Positions 1-12,978 of a stretch of DNA of 64,000 bases are shown here, in pieces. Both the position numbers and the translations under genes were made by a program. The first letter of the stretch is position 1, and each line of letters starts with the position of its first letter. The stretch covers positions 4,898,001 through 4,962,000 of the forward strand of contig JAHQIY010000006.1 in assembly GCA_019054805.1 (NCBI GenBank), written 5' to 3'. The notes beneath the pieces were generated by a model, which was given only the letters and a program-made list of their open reading frames with translations, ran no database searches and was not told where the DNA came from. The DNA comes from Brachionus manjavacas (Eukaryota > Rotifera > Eurotatoria > Ploima > Brachionidae).

Positions 1-119
1 ATGGACGAAGAACAGTTGCAAGTTTAGATAATCTTTGCGATCTCGATTAGTAATCGCATGCTAATTTGGCCCAAAAATTACTCGCTTTTAAATAACAAAA
101 ATAATACACATTTTTTTTT

Positions 120-136
120 TCTCTCTCTCTCTCTCA
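120..136. repeat. CT dinucleotide run in the T-box leader
   Basis: A short pyrimidine run of alternating C and T follows a poly-T stretch about 100 bases upstream of the T-box start codon. It is probably in the 5' UTR or promoter. No function can be assigned from sequence alone. Confidence 0.6.
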
Positions 137-231
137 ACATTGTCTCTTTTGATTAATGTTAATTTGAAATAAGAAAAAAATCTTGTTTGTTTTAGAAAAA
201 AAAAGATAAAAATAATTTTTTTGTTAACTCA

Positions 232-3084
232 ATGTCAATGGTAGTGAATAGTGGAGCGGCCAAGTCATCACAAAGCATGTCGGTTAGATCACTAGGCTTT
301 CAGTCGCAGATGCCGTACAACCCGGCATTTGCGAACATCGCAGCACTAATGGCTCAGCAGCAGCATCAGCACCAGATGAACCAGAGCAGACCCGAGTTGT
401 CGAGCTTTTTGAACGCGATGACCAATCCCTTTCTGATGATGTCGCAGAGCCAATATCGAGCGGGCAGAGGCGGCGATCTGATGCAGTCGTTTGGCGCGCC
501 CAACACACTGCCCATTTCGCCCTCCAGCTCGTCCTCGTCTTCCTCGTCATCCACTTCATGCAAGTCGTCGAAGCCCATGTCGCCACACAGCTCCAAGCTC
601 ACCTCCAATCCGTCCAACGTCAGCGCTGACAAGGACTCGTCTGACCAAGACTACAAAGCAGAGCTCATCGACAAGGACCTGTGGGACCAGTTCTACAAAA
701 ACGGCACCGAAATGGTCATCACCAAATCTGGAAGGTAGCAAATAAATCATTTTTTAGTAAGATAGTTTATTTTTTGTTGCTTATTTTTAGACGCATGTTT
801 CCTGCGTTCAAGGTAAAAGTGAGCGGTCTGGACAAACGGGCCAAGTACATACTGTTGATGGATGTGGTACCGGCCGACGATTGCCGCTACAAGTTCCACA
901 ACTCGAAATGGATGGTGGCTGGCAAAGCGGACCCCGAGATGCCCAAGCGAATGTACATACATCCGGACTCGCCGGCCACTGGCGAGCAATGGATGTCCAA
1001 AAACGTCTCGTTTCACAAGCTCAAGCTCACCAACAACATACAGGACAAGCACGGATTTGTAAGCTTATATTTGGAGGAAATTTTTAAATTTTTTAAAAGA
1101 ATTTGTTTAATCATCAGACAATTTTGAACTCGATGCACAAGTATCAGCCCAGGTTTCACATAGTCAAGCAAAGCGATGTCATGAGACTGCCCTGGAGTGA
1201 CTTTAAAACATTTGTGTTCAAAGAAACAGAATTCATAGCTGTCACTGCCTATCAAAACGAGAGAATAACTCAGCTCAAAATCGACCACAATCCTTTTGCC
1301 AAAGGCTTCAGAGACAACGGACAGGGAAAAAGAGACAAAAAGTAAGCCATTTTCTACTCTTTTATTTTGTCTTGTTGATAAAAAAATATTATAGAAAATT
1401 TTAAAGCCTATTTGATTTGGTTTAGAAAAAAAATTGATTTATTTTTTCTTGAATAATTGAGCCTTAGTTATTTAGTAAAAAAAAAATTTTTCCTAGATTT
1501 TTATTAATTTAATATTTTAAAGCCTATTTTATTTAGTTTAGAGAAAAAATTAAAATTTTATTTATCTTAATAAATACTTGAGCCTTTATTATTTAGAAAA
1601 AAAAAATTTTTTTCTTAAATTTTTATTATTTTGGAATTTTAAAGCCTATTTGATTTGGTTTAGAAAAAAAATTTAATTTAATTTTTCTTGGATATCTGAG
1701 CCTTAGTTATTTAGTAAAAAAAAAAAATTTTCTTAGATTTTTATTAATTTAATATTTTAAAGCCTATTTTATTTATCTTAATAAATACTTGAGCCTTTAT
1801 TATTTAGAAAAAAAAAATTTTTTTCCTAAATTTTTATTATTTTGGAATTTTAAAGCCTATTTGATTTGGTTTAGAAAAAAAATTGATTTATTTTTTCTTG
1901 AATAATTGAGCCTTAGTTAGTTAGTAAAAAAAAAAAATTTTCTTAGATTTTTATTAATTTAATATTTTAAAGCCTATTTTATTTGGTTTAGAAAAAAAAA
2001 TTTTAAATTTATTTTCTAATTTTTATTAATTTAAAGAATTAAGGGCAATTTTGTTTTTGTCTTAAAAAAAAAATTATTTATTTAATTTTTAAGAAGAATT
2101 GTGCCAAATTCGTCGATTAATAGTAGTGCTGGTTCTTATGCACAAATGCCAAGTGGTTCCAGCTTCATGGTCAATCACGGATTTATGCACACTGCTCATC
2201 AGTCGGCTTTCGACAGTCGGTATAGTCAAAGCGACTTGGTCAATCGAAGGAACGATAGCGACGACGAGCTAGAGGAGAACGAAGAAGAGGACGACAATGA
2301 AAACGAAAAGGCCAGAAGCAGGTCCAGATCGAGAAGTAGCACGTCCAGTCCGACCAGACAGTATTCGGCCAAAAGACAAAAATGTGAGCCTGTATCGCCA
2401 AAACCGCTAGCGGCACCCACCATGCCCTTCATGTACAATCAGTATACAATTCCAAATCAGCATTTTAACCCATTTGCACAGTTTGAACAACAAAAATACT
2501 TTCCGTTCCCGGGACTAATGCCGCACTTTGCGCCAACTAGTTCACTGGTTACTGGCGACACCAAGTCCAAGAGTCAAAGCTGCAAGCCCAAGTGTTCATT
2601 TGACATTGAGTCGTTGATTGAGAACAAACAAGACGACCCAACCCGGCCAGAAAATCAGACAACACTGTCGACTAGTTCGTCGGATCTAAGCTCTAATTCG
2701 TCATGTACAAATTCGCCATTGAAGAGCTCGAATCTGTTGATGCCAAATCAGCCGGCATTTGCTTCGTTTTCGCCCGAAGCCTTTTATCTTTTAGTAGCCA
2801 AGTATCAGAACTTAATAAGTGCTCAAAATCAGACCCAGAACGAGGCCACTAGGCTTTTGTCGCCGAATAGTCACATGGCGAGCAAACAAATTGAATCCAA
2901 ACAAGACGATGAAGAGTTGGCGCACAGTGACGACGATCACGACGAGTCCAGTGCTGAAGAGCCTAGAGTAAATGATAACGAAGAGACTCGACATGATTCA
3001 GATGACAAAGAACAAGTGTGTGTAGATGAGGAGACAGAAGCCGACAACAGCTTTCAGAAAAATGAGAGTGATCAATTGATGTGA
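232..3084 (+). CDS. TBX2: T-box transcription factor, Tbx2/3 (bifid/omb) subfamily
   Basis: Nuclear DNA-binding developmental regulator; vertebrate and fly members of this subfamily mainly repress. Four coding exons join in phase: 232-734, 791-1058, 1118-1341 and 2094-3084 (the last acceptor could be 2097), giving about 661 residues. The T-box starts at [19 protein letters not shown] and runs through [76 protein letters not shown] and NPFAKGF. The [10 protein letters not shown] and GEQWMSK stretches separate Tbx2/3 from Tbx4/5. The N-terminus is Ser-, Gln- and Met-rich. After the T-box comes an acidic run ([16 protein letters not shown]), a short Arg-Ser stretch and a low-complexity C-terminus ending in a second acidic region. 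ATG 232 is the first good start after a T-rich leader with a CT run. AATAAA lies near 3355. Subfamily call is secure; the exact start is less so. Confidence 0.95.
1391..2040. repeat. Tandem repeat filling intron 3 of the T-box gene
   Basis: The motif TTTTAAAGCCTATTTGATTT and its variants recurs at about 1400, 1516, 1636, 1755, 1847 and 1965, a spacing near 118 bases with one shorter unit of about 93. Alternate units are more alike than neighbours: one type carries GAATAATTGAGCCTTAGTTA and the other AATAAATACTTGAGCCTTTA. The array is therefore a dimer of about 236 bases. Each unit holds an A-run, a GAGCCTT block and a T-rich block. The array makes up most of an intron roughly ten times longer than the others in this gene. 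Confidence 0.85.
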
Positions 3085-6000
3085 AACTCAAGTTCCATTT
3101 AAAGTTGCAGCTAAATGTTTTTTAATAATTTTTTTTCCTTTTTTTAAAGAGCAATTTTAGACAATCATAAGTTATATTTTATTTTTTGTTACGGGACAAG
3201 ATTTTTTCTAAATGTTTAAAAAAAAGTGAGTTTTAAATGGAATCTCAATTATTAGGAGATTTTTTCTCTATTGTAACATAAAACATATATTTGTTTTTTT
3301 TTTTTTTTTGTATTTTTTTCTTATTATCGTTTCTACCTTTTTTAATTTAAATTTGAATAAAAAAATTTTCATAAAATGTATTGTTCAATTTTCACAGATA
3401 TCACACGCTACTTATCTTTGTGCAAATGGTGATTAAGTAATCTTGAAGAGTAGAGAGCGTTGTGTTTGCTCATGAAACAAACTTGAGGTGCCAAAACACT
3501 TTTTCAATCACGATTTATTTTATCAACTGAATTTCAAATAAATTTTAAAGCTCAAGTCTATTAGGATTTTGTTTTTTTTTTGCAAAATTTTAGTAAAATG
3601 AGATAAATTATTGTTGTTGTTGACAAATTTCAATAAACAGTTATTAGCATTTAAAATACTAATTCAAAAGGTATAATAAAACCTAAATATTAATTGTCTT
3701 AAATTTAACGATTATTGCTGAACCAAATATTTCTAATCCCGATGGTAAACACATATTTAAAATCGCAAATTAACATTGTCACATTTAGGTAAAAATGTTC
3801 TTTAAAAAATTTCAAATTGTTGAAATCTAATTTAATTAAATGTACGGCTATACTTAACTTTTAGAAGCATTTAACCTAGTAATCGTTTCATTTAATTCAG
3901 CAAAATCAACGATTATCGTGTCAAATTTAATTGATTGTAAATATTGGTCTTGAAAAAAGAAAGAAAAGTTTTACTTGTACTTCTCTAGGTACTTGAAGCT
4001 TTTTGAGAATTTGTAACGTTTCTTAATTACAAATAGATTTCAATAAGTTAATCTAGTTTTAAGTGGTTTTAATGAGATTTTGGCCACGAAAAGAACAAAA
4101 TGACTGAATACATGTTTATGTTGCCTATTTGCATAGCAATTTAGAGTCGATTCAAAGAGCTAGAAATCAACTAGACTAAGAAATCCGAGCAATAATCTTG
4201 ATTGTGTGCGCCGCATAAATTCGCCAAATTGATGATTTTTCTAAAGCTAGATTAAACTGGAATTTCTTCAATTAAAATTTGACATTTTTCTAAGCAAATC
4301 TGTTCTAAGTATTTCTTGTTTTAAATTTTAATTTGCACGCGAGACTATTTCAATTAAATTGAATATAAATTTAATTAACATTTTGGGTTTAAAATAGACA
4401 TAAATTCTTAGAATGAAATGAAGAAAAACACTGTCATAAATCATCATATCAAGTCTTTGGAAAATCAAACGTCAACCTTGCCTGAAAAAGCAAAAACCTT
4501 TTTCATCATTAAAATATCTTCAGCATCATTTTATAAACAATAGACTCAATTAAAACAAATATCTATTCTTAAATTTTTTTTTTCGATCAAAAAGAATTTA
4601 TGAACAAAAAAATGTTTTGCTTTTAAATTTAAACTTTTTTAGGTTTAAATAAAAAAAAAATTAGGCTTTGATTTCCAACTGAAGCCAAATAATCAACTTT
4701 TTAAAAGATCTAATTGATTTTTTTATTTATTTAAAATACAGTTTGGGTTTAAACCCCGGCAGTTTGGAATGGATCCTTGGTGGCATGAAAAAAAAACATT
4801 GTTTCTAGTAATTTCAAAAAAAAATTAGCAGATTGTGTGTAGAGCAAATCTTTAAGATCTAATTGAGAATGTCCGGAATACAATGAATAGATTTTATATA
4901 GCTTAAAAATTAGCTTTCAATTTCAATTTATAATTTAAAGTAAAAACTCAATTTTTTTTTTTTTTTTCAACTTTTCAATATGTAAAAATTTTGTGAACAC
5001 TTTCCTAACATGGGGCTGAAAAGAAGGCTATTGTCTTTCGGAACTGCCCAGGGTATCCACCCAAATTATTAAAAAAAAAAAAAATTAGCTTTTCACAATT
5101 ATTTGAAGACGATGAAAGTTAATTTTACCGACTTATATCATATTAGTAACAAATTCATACAAAGATAGACCTCAAATCATCTCTTTCTATTGCCTTATAT
5201 TTTATAATTTGTTTTTAATTATTGTTTTTTCATTTAAATAAACCAAAAATGGGGATAAATGAAACAAATTTTGATTTTTCAAGTTATATTTGATTTTTAA
5301 TTTGGGATTGTGAATTTTCATACCAACTTTCCAAAAAATATAAAATTTTAATTCTTCATCATTAATTTAAATTGAGCTTTTTAAACTTTGATGATGAAAC
5401 AATTTTTTTAAAAAATTTTAAATTAGCAAACAATTTGTTTAAAAAAATCAATTTATTGAATATTATTTATTTTAAACTGGACTGTAAAATAAAACATTGT
5501 TTGTTCCACCTTTTAAACCTTAAGTTTTAAACCTTAAGGAAACATTTGAAGTAAAAGATCCATTTTTTAATTAAGAATTTAAATTTTGTATTAGAATTTT
5601 TGTATGAAAATTCACAATACCTTTTAACATTCTATTTTATTAATGAATTAATTATCTTTATTTATTTATTTTCTCATCATTTGAGTTTTCAGATCGCGAA
5701 GAAAGCCAAAATTCAATGAGAACAAGCTTTCAGATTGATACTGAAATTGAATAAAAAATACATTTTTTAATAAAATATTTAAAAAAAAAATAAAAATAAT
5801 TAAAGAAAAATTCAAATGATAAGTAATATAACATTTTTTTACTCTATTATTTTGTTATTTTTCTTCTAATTTGAACCTTAAAGATAATCTGATTGATTCA
5901 ATCTTTTTTGTCATATTTTCCAATTCAATTATTTGACTTTTTTCACTTACATTTTTAAACTGATTTTTATTTTTGAGTTCGTTAGACTTTTATGGAATAT

Positions 6001-8780
6001 TATTTAAATTTGTCAATCATCCCTACTCATAATTGGATATTTTTTAAGTATTAGGCAAACAAAAAATATTTTTCAAATTTTAAATAGAAAAAGAAATTGA
6101 ATTTCTTTAAAATCAAATGTTTGCTAATTTAACTTTTTATTGCATCGTACTTTGCCCATTAGTCATCAAAGTACAATCTAAAATTGAGTAATAAAAGTGT
6201 TTATGTTTTTTATTATATCATCACAAAAAAAAAGACTCAATCAAATAATATTTTTTTAAATCATGCAAAAAATACAAAAATTAAAATATCACATAATTAA
6301 CTGTTCTTTCAACAAAAGGAAATCTAAAAAATCAAAGAAAACTGATTAAATCATTTTGTAAAAAATATCAAGAATTGAATGACTCCGAAACGCGATCTAA
6401 ATTTTAGCATGCAAACAAGTGTGTCCATCCATGTCTTTGATCTTGGCATCAACAAACAATTTCGGGTTCTCACTTTCCGATTAGAATCAGCTCATCGATC
6501 TCGAAAGCGTAGCTTGTAATTTGGCAGATTAAGTTCGCGAGACTACAAGTCAATTGTGTAACGCGGAATTCATTTTCGGGAATATCGGGATTATTTAGAA
6601 TTCAAATTAGTTGTACTCTGATTAAAGTGAATAATTAGAAAGTCAATTTTTACACAGTCAACTTGTCATATAGAACTCAGTCGGAGGTTTATTCTAAATT
6701 TTATTGCTCAAGTTAAATTGAGCATGAGATTTAGTTTGGAACATTACAATACTGGAGGCAGCAGTAACAATAAGAAATTAAATTAAGTGTAAAAATTGAT
6801 ATTAAATAAAGTTAAATATTTATTGTCGTGAAACGAGCTTAGACAAAACAATGAGATAATACTGTGTTCAATGATCGCGGATTATCTCAAATCGCTTAAG
6901 GTAAAAATAATTAGCTCGATGCGGATATAAACTCACTAGCCGTTAAATAAATTTATGTACTTGTTCTTGATTGTTTTGTCTATCTTTTGTTGTAAAAATC
7001 AACACAAGGATATAATCTTTGAACATACAATCAAGCGAGGATATAGTTTAATGAGTAAATATTTGCAGCGATTATTTGTCTATGATCCGTAACAATCGTC
7101 ACATGAAAAACAATTAAATACAATGAAATAAAAATAACGCTAAATTTTTTAATTATTTTTATGCTTGATAGGCAAATCCTCTGGGCAAATTAAATTATGA
7201 AATTTTAAGTTTTTATTTACTAAATAAAATTTTGATGCTTTAAGAAAAATTGCATGAGTATTCAATAAATATTGAACAATTATTAATTAAAATACTACTA
7301 ATAAAGAGCTCAATAAAATACTCTTGACATCTAATTGAATTAATTATCTCAAGAAGTTCTTACTTAATCACATTTTCCCAGTTGATATAACTTTAATGAT
7401 TTTTTAAGAAGATATTCCCTTTTAAATGGAAAAAAAATAAACCAAGTTTTTTCTTAAATAAATTTTAACATTGGACTGAAAGGAAGAATTAAGCTCTGTT
7501 CCAAACTACCAAGGCTCATCCTCAATTGTCTCTAAAATAAATAAAAATTGGAAAGAATTTAAAATTAGTGGTTAATAATAGTATATTGAAAGTCTAATCA
7601 TTCAGATATTTAAATAAAAAAATGTCATTTTAGTTTAATTTCGAATCAAATTTTTATTAAAAATCATATCTTTCATTACATGGTTTTAATAATAAGTTGA
7701 TCGACACAAAAAAAAATTAAATTTCTACTAAAAATCTCCATATTTTATGAATTAGAACATTCTTTTTAAAAAAATTATTTTTTAATTAATTTTTAATTTC
7801 ATAAAATAACTATAAATAAAAATTCATAAATAGATACTCAACTTTCTGAAGAAATTTTTTTAAATTATTCAAGATGAATCAATATATTTAAATCTGTTTT
7901 TAAATTCTTGTATCTTGTTATAAGGCTGCTTTGCTGGAATTTTAAGTCATTTTAAACTTTATTTTTTTTCATAGGCTTCTTTTTAAATATTTTAAAATAA
8001 GTTACAAGCATAGTGATATAATTAGTGTAATAATACGAAAATTTCTAAATATTTAAAAAAATTCAAACTCTTATCTTATTTAATTGAATAATCATATCCT
8101 TATTTTTCAATTTCAATACATTTTTGCATTTATACAATATTGAAAAATTTAAGAATAAAATAAATCACTTAAATAATTTTTTAGAATTTTCTTGACTGTA
8201 TTTAAATAAATAAAATAAATTTCAAAATTCTTTACTTTTTCGTTTTAATTTTAAAAAAAAATGAGGATTCAAAAATTTAATTTAATTTTCTTTAAACAAA
8301 ATAATTTTGTTAAATTTTTTTTTAAAAGAATTTAAAAATCTTTCTAATGGAGTCATTTAATTAATCAATACGTTTTGCTTTGTTTGACCGAAAAATAAAA
8401 TAACAAGTTTTTAAAAAAAAAATAGAAGAATTTGATTCATACAATCTATTTGACTCAAAATTAAAACTTATTAAAATTTTTTCATTAAAAAAATATCAAA
8501 TATTTTACCAAAAAAATTCAATTATTTTGACATTTTTCAATATATTGAAAAATAAAATTTGTTAATTTTTAAAAGAGATTAATTATTTCACTTTGATATT
8601 AAAAAAAAACAGTTCTAATTTCAATTCTAATAATTTAGAAGCCGAAATTTTAAATCTCATGTGTAATCATAAAATAAAAATTTTGATTTACTGTAATTGT
8701 ACATTACTAAATATCGATTAAACATTTAATTAAGAATTTTAAGATTTGAAATTTGAATTTTTTATAAGTATTAAGATAAT
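3085..8780. other. AT-rich gene desert downstream of the T-box gene
   Basis: No convincing coding exon was found on either strand. Most is A/T homopolymer-rich. GC-richer, less repetitive islands stand out at about 3390-3490, 4080-4260, 6380-6560 and 6820-7100. They contain words such as GATCGCGGATTATCTC, GTCTATGATCCGTAACAATC and CGAAAGCGTAGCTTG. Such islands beside a developmental regulator are plausible enhancers, but that is inference only. Confidence 0.5.
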
Positions 8781-9204
8781 GTTTGGTACCCTACTATTTG
8801 TTCATTGCATAAATGACCTCCCTGACCGCGTTTAAGATAAAATGGAATTTTTATACAAATGACTCAAAATAATTGGCATAGTAAATAAAGTTTATGAAAG
8901 GCAATGCATCAGAAAGATCTGGATGCAGTGTGTCAATGGAAAGAGGTTTGGCGTTTGGGACTGTGTGCCGATAAATGCAAAGTGATGCATTACGGTAGAC
9001 TAAATGCATGGCATAAGTATGTGACAAAAAGCGGGTTAGGTAACGCTAAGAAGGAATATTATTAGAGTCCAGAGAGAAAGTTAGAAACTCAAATTACAAA
9101 CGATTTTCAAACATAGCAATGCTGCATTGGAATGAGTTGCCAGAAAATGTGCTAAAATTCAAGTCAACCGCTGATGGTTTTAAAGCGGCTTTAAAAAGAT
9201 TATA
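8781..9204 (+). mobile_element. Decayed CR1-like LINE, reverse transcriptase fragments
   Basis: Conceptual translation with stops and frameshifts gives non-LTR reverse transcriptase pieces: an INDLPDRV block, an ADDSKI-like catalytic region, then DLDAVCQWKEVWRLGLCADK and CKVMHYGR. After a deletion comes the typical C-terminal block LHWNELPENVLKFKSTADGF and KAALKRL, ending at a TAA. The order matches the palm-to-C-terminus order of CR1/Jockey-type ORF2. It lies 90 bases upstream of MED28 on the same strand and is inactive. Confidence 0.8.
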
Positions 9205-9294
9205 AGTAAACTTTGATTTGCTCTTTAAAATAAAAATTGTTTAGAATTAAATATAAAATTAAAAAATATTATTGAAAATAAACAGCTTTCCAAA

Positions 9295-10017
9295 ATGATG
9301 ACTGACAATGACCAGAACCCATTCGATACTTACATAAATGATTTAGAAACTGCTTTTAAAGTATTTTTTCTATTTTAAAACTATGTAATTTAGTAACTAA
9401 ATTGCACTTGGATTTTAGAGTTTTATCTCGATTTATAATGTTGACCTAATAGAACATAAAACAAAGCACGAATCGGTTAAAAAACCTCTTGCGCATTCTA
9501 CTGAACAAACAAAATCAGGTTTATTTAAATTAGATTTATTTAATTATTTAACTTTTTTTTTTTTAAAAAGCTATCGACCAAACGGTCAATGAACTTTATG
9601 AAAAAGCACATGTTTTAGAGACACAATTTTTAAGACACAGACTAGAAATATCCAAAAATTGTCCTGAAGAATTTTTAAATGAAGTAATCTCAAATTGAAA
9701 TTTTATTATTAGATGCATTATATGTAATTATTAAGGAAATTGAATGTCTAAAAGCTGAATTAACTCGCAAAGATGAGTTGTTAACCGAGACAAAGAAAAA
9801 AATAGCTGGTTGTGAGCAAGTTTTAAGAAATTTAAGTACAAATTTAGACAATAAGTTTAAAAATCGAATAGAAATGACAACGCAAGGGTACATTCCGAAT
9901 GAGAATCAGCTAAATTTTCCAAATGTTCCATCAAATCAACAACCACCATCTGTTTCTGGAAATCAAAGTTTTGAACAACCATCTTCTCTTGATAACAGTG
10001 TCATTCTATTGCAATAA
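9295..10017 (+). CDS. MED28: Mediator complex subunit 28
   Basis: Small subunit of the Mediator head region, the nuclear coactivator bridging transcription factors and RNA polymerase II. Exons 9295-9360, 9419-9518, 9571-9683 and 9736-10017 join in phase to about 186 residues; the human protein is 178. Family landmarks in order: YINDLETAFKSFISIYNV (human LVDELESSFEACF region), AIDQTVNELYEKAHVLETQF, LRHRLEISKNCPEEFLNE, then EIECLKAELTRKDELLTETK and KKIAGCEQVLRNL, a predicted coiled coil. The C-terminal 60 residues are Asn-, Gln- and Pro-rich and not conserved. The third intron must end at the AG before 9736; the nearer AG at 9711-9712 breaks the frame. Two adjacent ATGs (9295 and 9298) could serve as start. 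Confidence 0.88.
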
Positions 10018-11958
10018 ATTTTTAATTACCCAAAATTTATTTAAAAAAATTTTTTTAATAACTGAGTTAACTTAAGTTTAATTTGGCTTATTATAAGTTC
10101 AAAGCCTTCTAATTCAAATAAATTACAAACAAATATGTAAAAGGTTTATTTGATTTTAATTCCAATGTGCAATGTGAATTTATTGAAAATATTATCTTTA
10201 GATTTAACAAAGTATCTCAAATCCAAAAATGTACCTCTGCACTAATTCTTTTTTAATAAAAACAATTAATTTGATAATTAAAAATTGATTTGATCATTTT
10301 GAGCATCAAAAAATGATCCTATACTTAAAGTTTCCCAGAATTTTATGTAAAGAACTAAAATTTTTTAATTTTTATAAAGCAATCATTAAAGTTAAAAAAA
10401 AACAAAACCAAAACTGATTATCTATATAATAAATTTTATCCAAATATCTTCACAAAAGTGTTAAAATTATAAAAAAATTATTGAAAAAAATCTTAATTTT
10501 TGAGATTGATAGTAAATTTTAAAATTTTATGATTGCAATAAAAAAAGATATTTTTATTGTAATAAAATTAACTAAAAGAAAATTCATAATAAACTGTTCA
10601 CCTAATTTCTATCCTAATCATATTATACAATCATTGATAACGTAATAAAATGGAAGCAATATTTAAAATTCATATTTTGAATCTATTAAATATTATTAGC
10701 TATAGAAAAATGAAAATAATGAACAGTAAATTAAAAAACTTTCAAGATTGAGATTATTTGAAATAATCAAATTCTTGCAAAACCTAATTTAAACAGATTT
10801 TTGCTAAGAATTTTTTAAAATTTTCAATGAAAATTATATGAAAACTATTTAAATTCAAAATTTTTATTTTTGAGTTATTTTTTTCAAATAGATTACAATT
10901 TATTTGATTAAAAATTCTAACAATTTAATTTGATTTTCATGATTAATCACCAGGCCAGTGCCCTTGTCATAAAATCATTATTTAACTACTTAAAAAATCA
11001 GATTTTAATTAGAAAATTTATTTATTTAAAATATTAAACGATAAAAAATTCGTAATTTTTTTTACTAAATCATTAAAAGAAAAATTGATATTAGAGACTT
11101 TTGAAAAATTAAATGTTGCAAACTATTAATAGCAAAATAGCCATTTTGTGTGAGAATTTGAGCTTTGAACTCAACAAAAAAAGATTGAAAAATATTCTGG
11201 TATTAAAAAATTTAAATATTACTGAATATGCAAAACAAATATTAAATGAATAAAATTCAATAAATTTTAAAATTCATCAAAGTCGATTTAAAATGATAAT
11301 TTTCTGTTTGATTTCTATATTTTAAAATTTATTATATTCCATGTTAACACAGATAAACATTTAAAAACTCTATATAAGTTTATAAACTTTTTTTGCAGTA
11401 TTTTAATCATTTTTGTCAAAACAGTTATGTTAAGAACCTATAATTTGTTTATTCGAAAGTATGAAAGAATCGAATAATCATTTTGTAAGCACTTTAAAAA
11501 TTATAAAATTAAACAAAGAGGAAATTTACTGGGCAGCTTTTCCATCCATTTTGTTACCAAGCTAATGCAAATTTTTGGTAAAAGCTAAATAAAGCCTTAA
11601 AGATAAATTTAGCTAATTTTGAATTTTTTTAAAATTATTATAATTTTTAAATAGAGTTTGTTGCTCAGAGTAATTTAAAAATTCAACGAAGATATTCGCA
11701 ACTAACGCGGGTTGGGCTCCAAAAATAACTTTTTATTTTATTGATAAAGCTAATGAATATTTCATCTTAAAATTGCAAATTTTGCATTACATTCAAAATA
11801 TTGTAAAAATCTGAGTTTACATGGTTATGTTAATATATTAATATAAGATAGCGTCGCTCGCATTTTTCCAATAAATAATATTTTAGCTTCAGTATTTTAG
11901 TTCATTTTTCAAATAGAGGAAAATTCTTTCAAACATAATCAAGCGAAATATTTCCAAG
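10018..11958. other. AT-rich intergenic region between MED28 and PGAM
   Basis: No ORF or exon with family similarity was seen on either strand. It is dominated by A/T runs. A slightly more complex stretch at about 11520-11720 shows no coding signal. The last 100 bases contain the presumed PGAM promoter and leader. Confidence 0.5.
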
Positions 11959-12978
11959 ATGTCATCTGTTTACAAAATTGTATTAGTTCGACACGGTGAA
12001 AGCGAATGGAATCTTGAAAATAGATTCTGTGGATGGCATGATGCTGACCTATCTACCAAAGGTGTCCAAGAAGCTCATCAAGCCGGAAAAGTAAAAATAA
12101 CAATTCAAAAATAAAAGGATTCTTAATTTTTTTTAAAGTCATTAAAAGAAGCCGGATTTTCTTTTGATATTGCTTACACCAGTGTTTTGAAAAGAGCAAT
12201 TAAGACATTATTTTTCATTCAAGAGGAACTGGACTTGCACTGGATCCCAGTTTTAAAGACATGGAGATTAAATGAAAGAATGTACGGAGGCTTGCAAGGC
12301 TTGAACAAATCAGAGACTGCTGCCAAGCATGGTGAAGAACAAGTCAAAGTAAAAAATATCTTCAAATCCAAAAACAGAAAAATATCTGTTTCTTTTAGAC
12401 ATGGAGAAGAGCCTATGATATCCCACCACCACTAATGGATGCCAATGACCCAGAGCTTCCAGAAAAAGACCCTAAATATGCCGTAATTTCTATCTCATCA
12501 TTTGATAAAAATATTTATTTCAGCCTTTTTAAGGATTATGACAAAGCAGTTTTGCCAAGAACTGAATGCTTGAAAGATACTGTTGAACGATTTCTGCCAT
12601 TCTGGCATGACAGCGTTGTCCCTCAGATCAAAAATGGCAAACAAGTATTGATCGCTGCTCATGGTAATTCTATAAGAGCTTTGGTAAAATACTTAGACAA
12701 CGTACCAGACAATAAGATCGTGGAATTAAATATTCCAACTGGTAATTTTAATATTTTTATTTTAATTTTTTTAAATTTTTTTTTAAATTTTTTTTTAAAT
12801 TTTTTTTAATTTTTTTTTTAATTTTTTTTAATTTTTTTCTAAATTTATTTTTTAAGGTATTCCTCTTGTTTATGAATTAGATGCCGATTTGAAACCAGTT
12901 AAACATTATTACTTAGCTGATGAAGCCACTGTTAATGCTGCCATTAACGCCGTTGCCAATCAAGGAAAAGCAAAATAG
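11959..12978 (+). CDS. PGAM: Phosphoglycerate mutase, 2,3-bisphosphoglycerate-dependent
   Basis: Cytosolic glycolytic and gluconeogenic enzyme interconverting 3- and 2-phosphoglycerate through a phosphohistidine. Exons 11959-12090, 12139-12348, 12399-12482, 12534-12741 and 12857-12978 give 251 residues (human 254). Seen: [10 protein letters not shown] with the catalytic His and its RHG signature, [41 protein letters not shown] with the conserved Glu, [24 protein letters not shown] and [15 protein letters not shown] with the second active-site His. All expected catalytic residues are present, so it should be active. Intron 3 ends at the AG at 12532-12533; the AG at 12522-12523 would throw the frame. 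Intron 4 is a T-rich tract of repeated TTTTTAAATTTTT. AATAAA occurs near 13115. Confidence 0.95.

Noticed and set aside
1-27. Eight-codon ORF at the window start (MDEEQLQV)
   Set aside because: Too short; probably a chance upstream ORF in the T-box leader or the end of something outside the window.
9684-9712. Apparent 29-base intron in MED28 that breaks the frame
   Set aside because: The nearest AG gives a shift, but the AG at 9734-9735 restores phase and yields an ungapped family alignment.
12483-12523. Apparent frame-breaking 41-base intron in PGAM
   Set aside because: Using the AG at 12532-12533 restores phase and the expected [11 protein letters not shown] join, so no anomaly.
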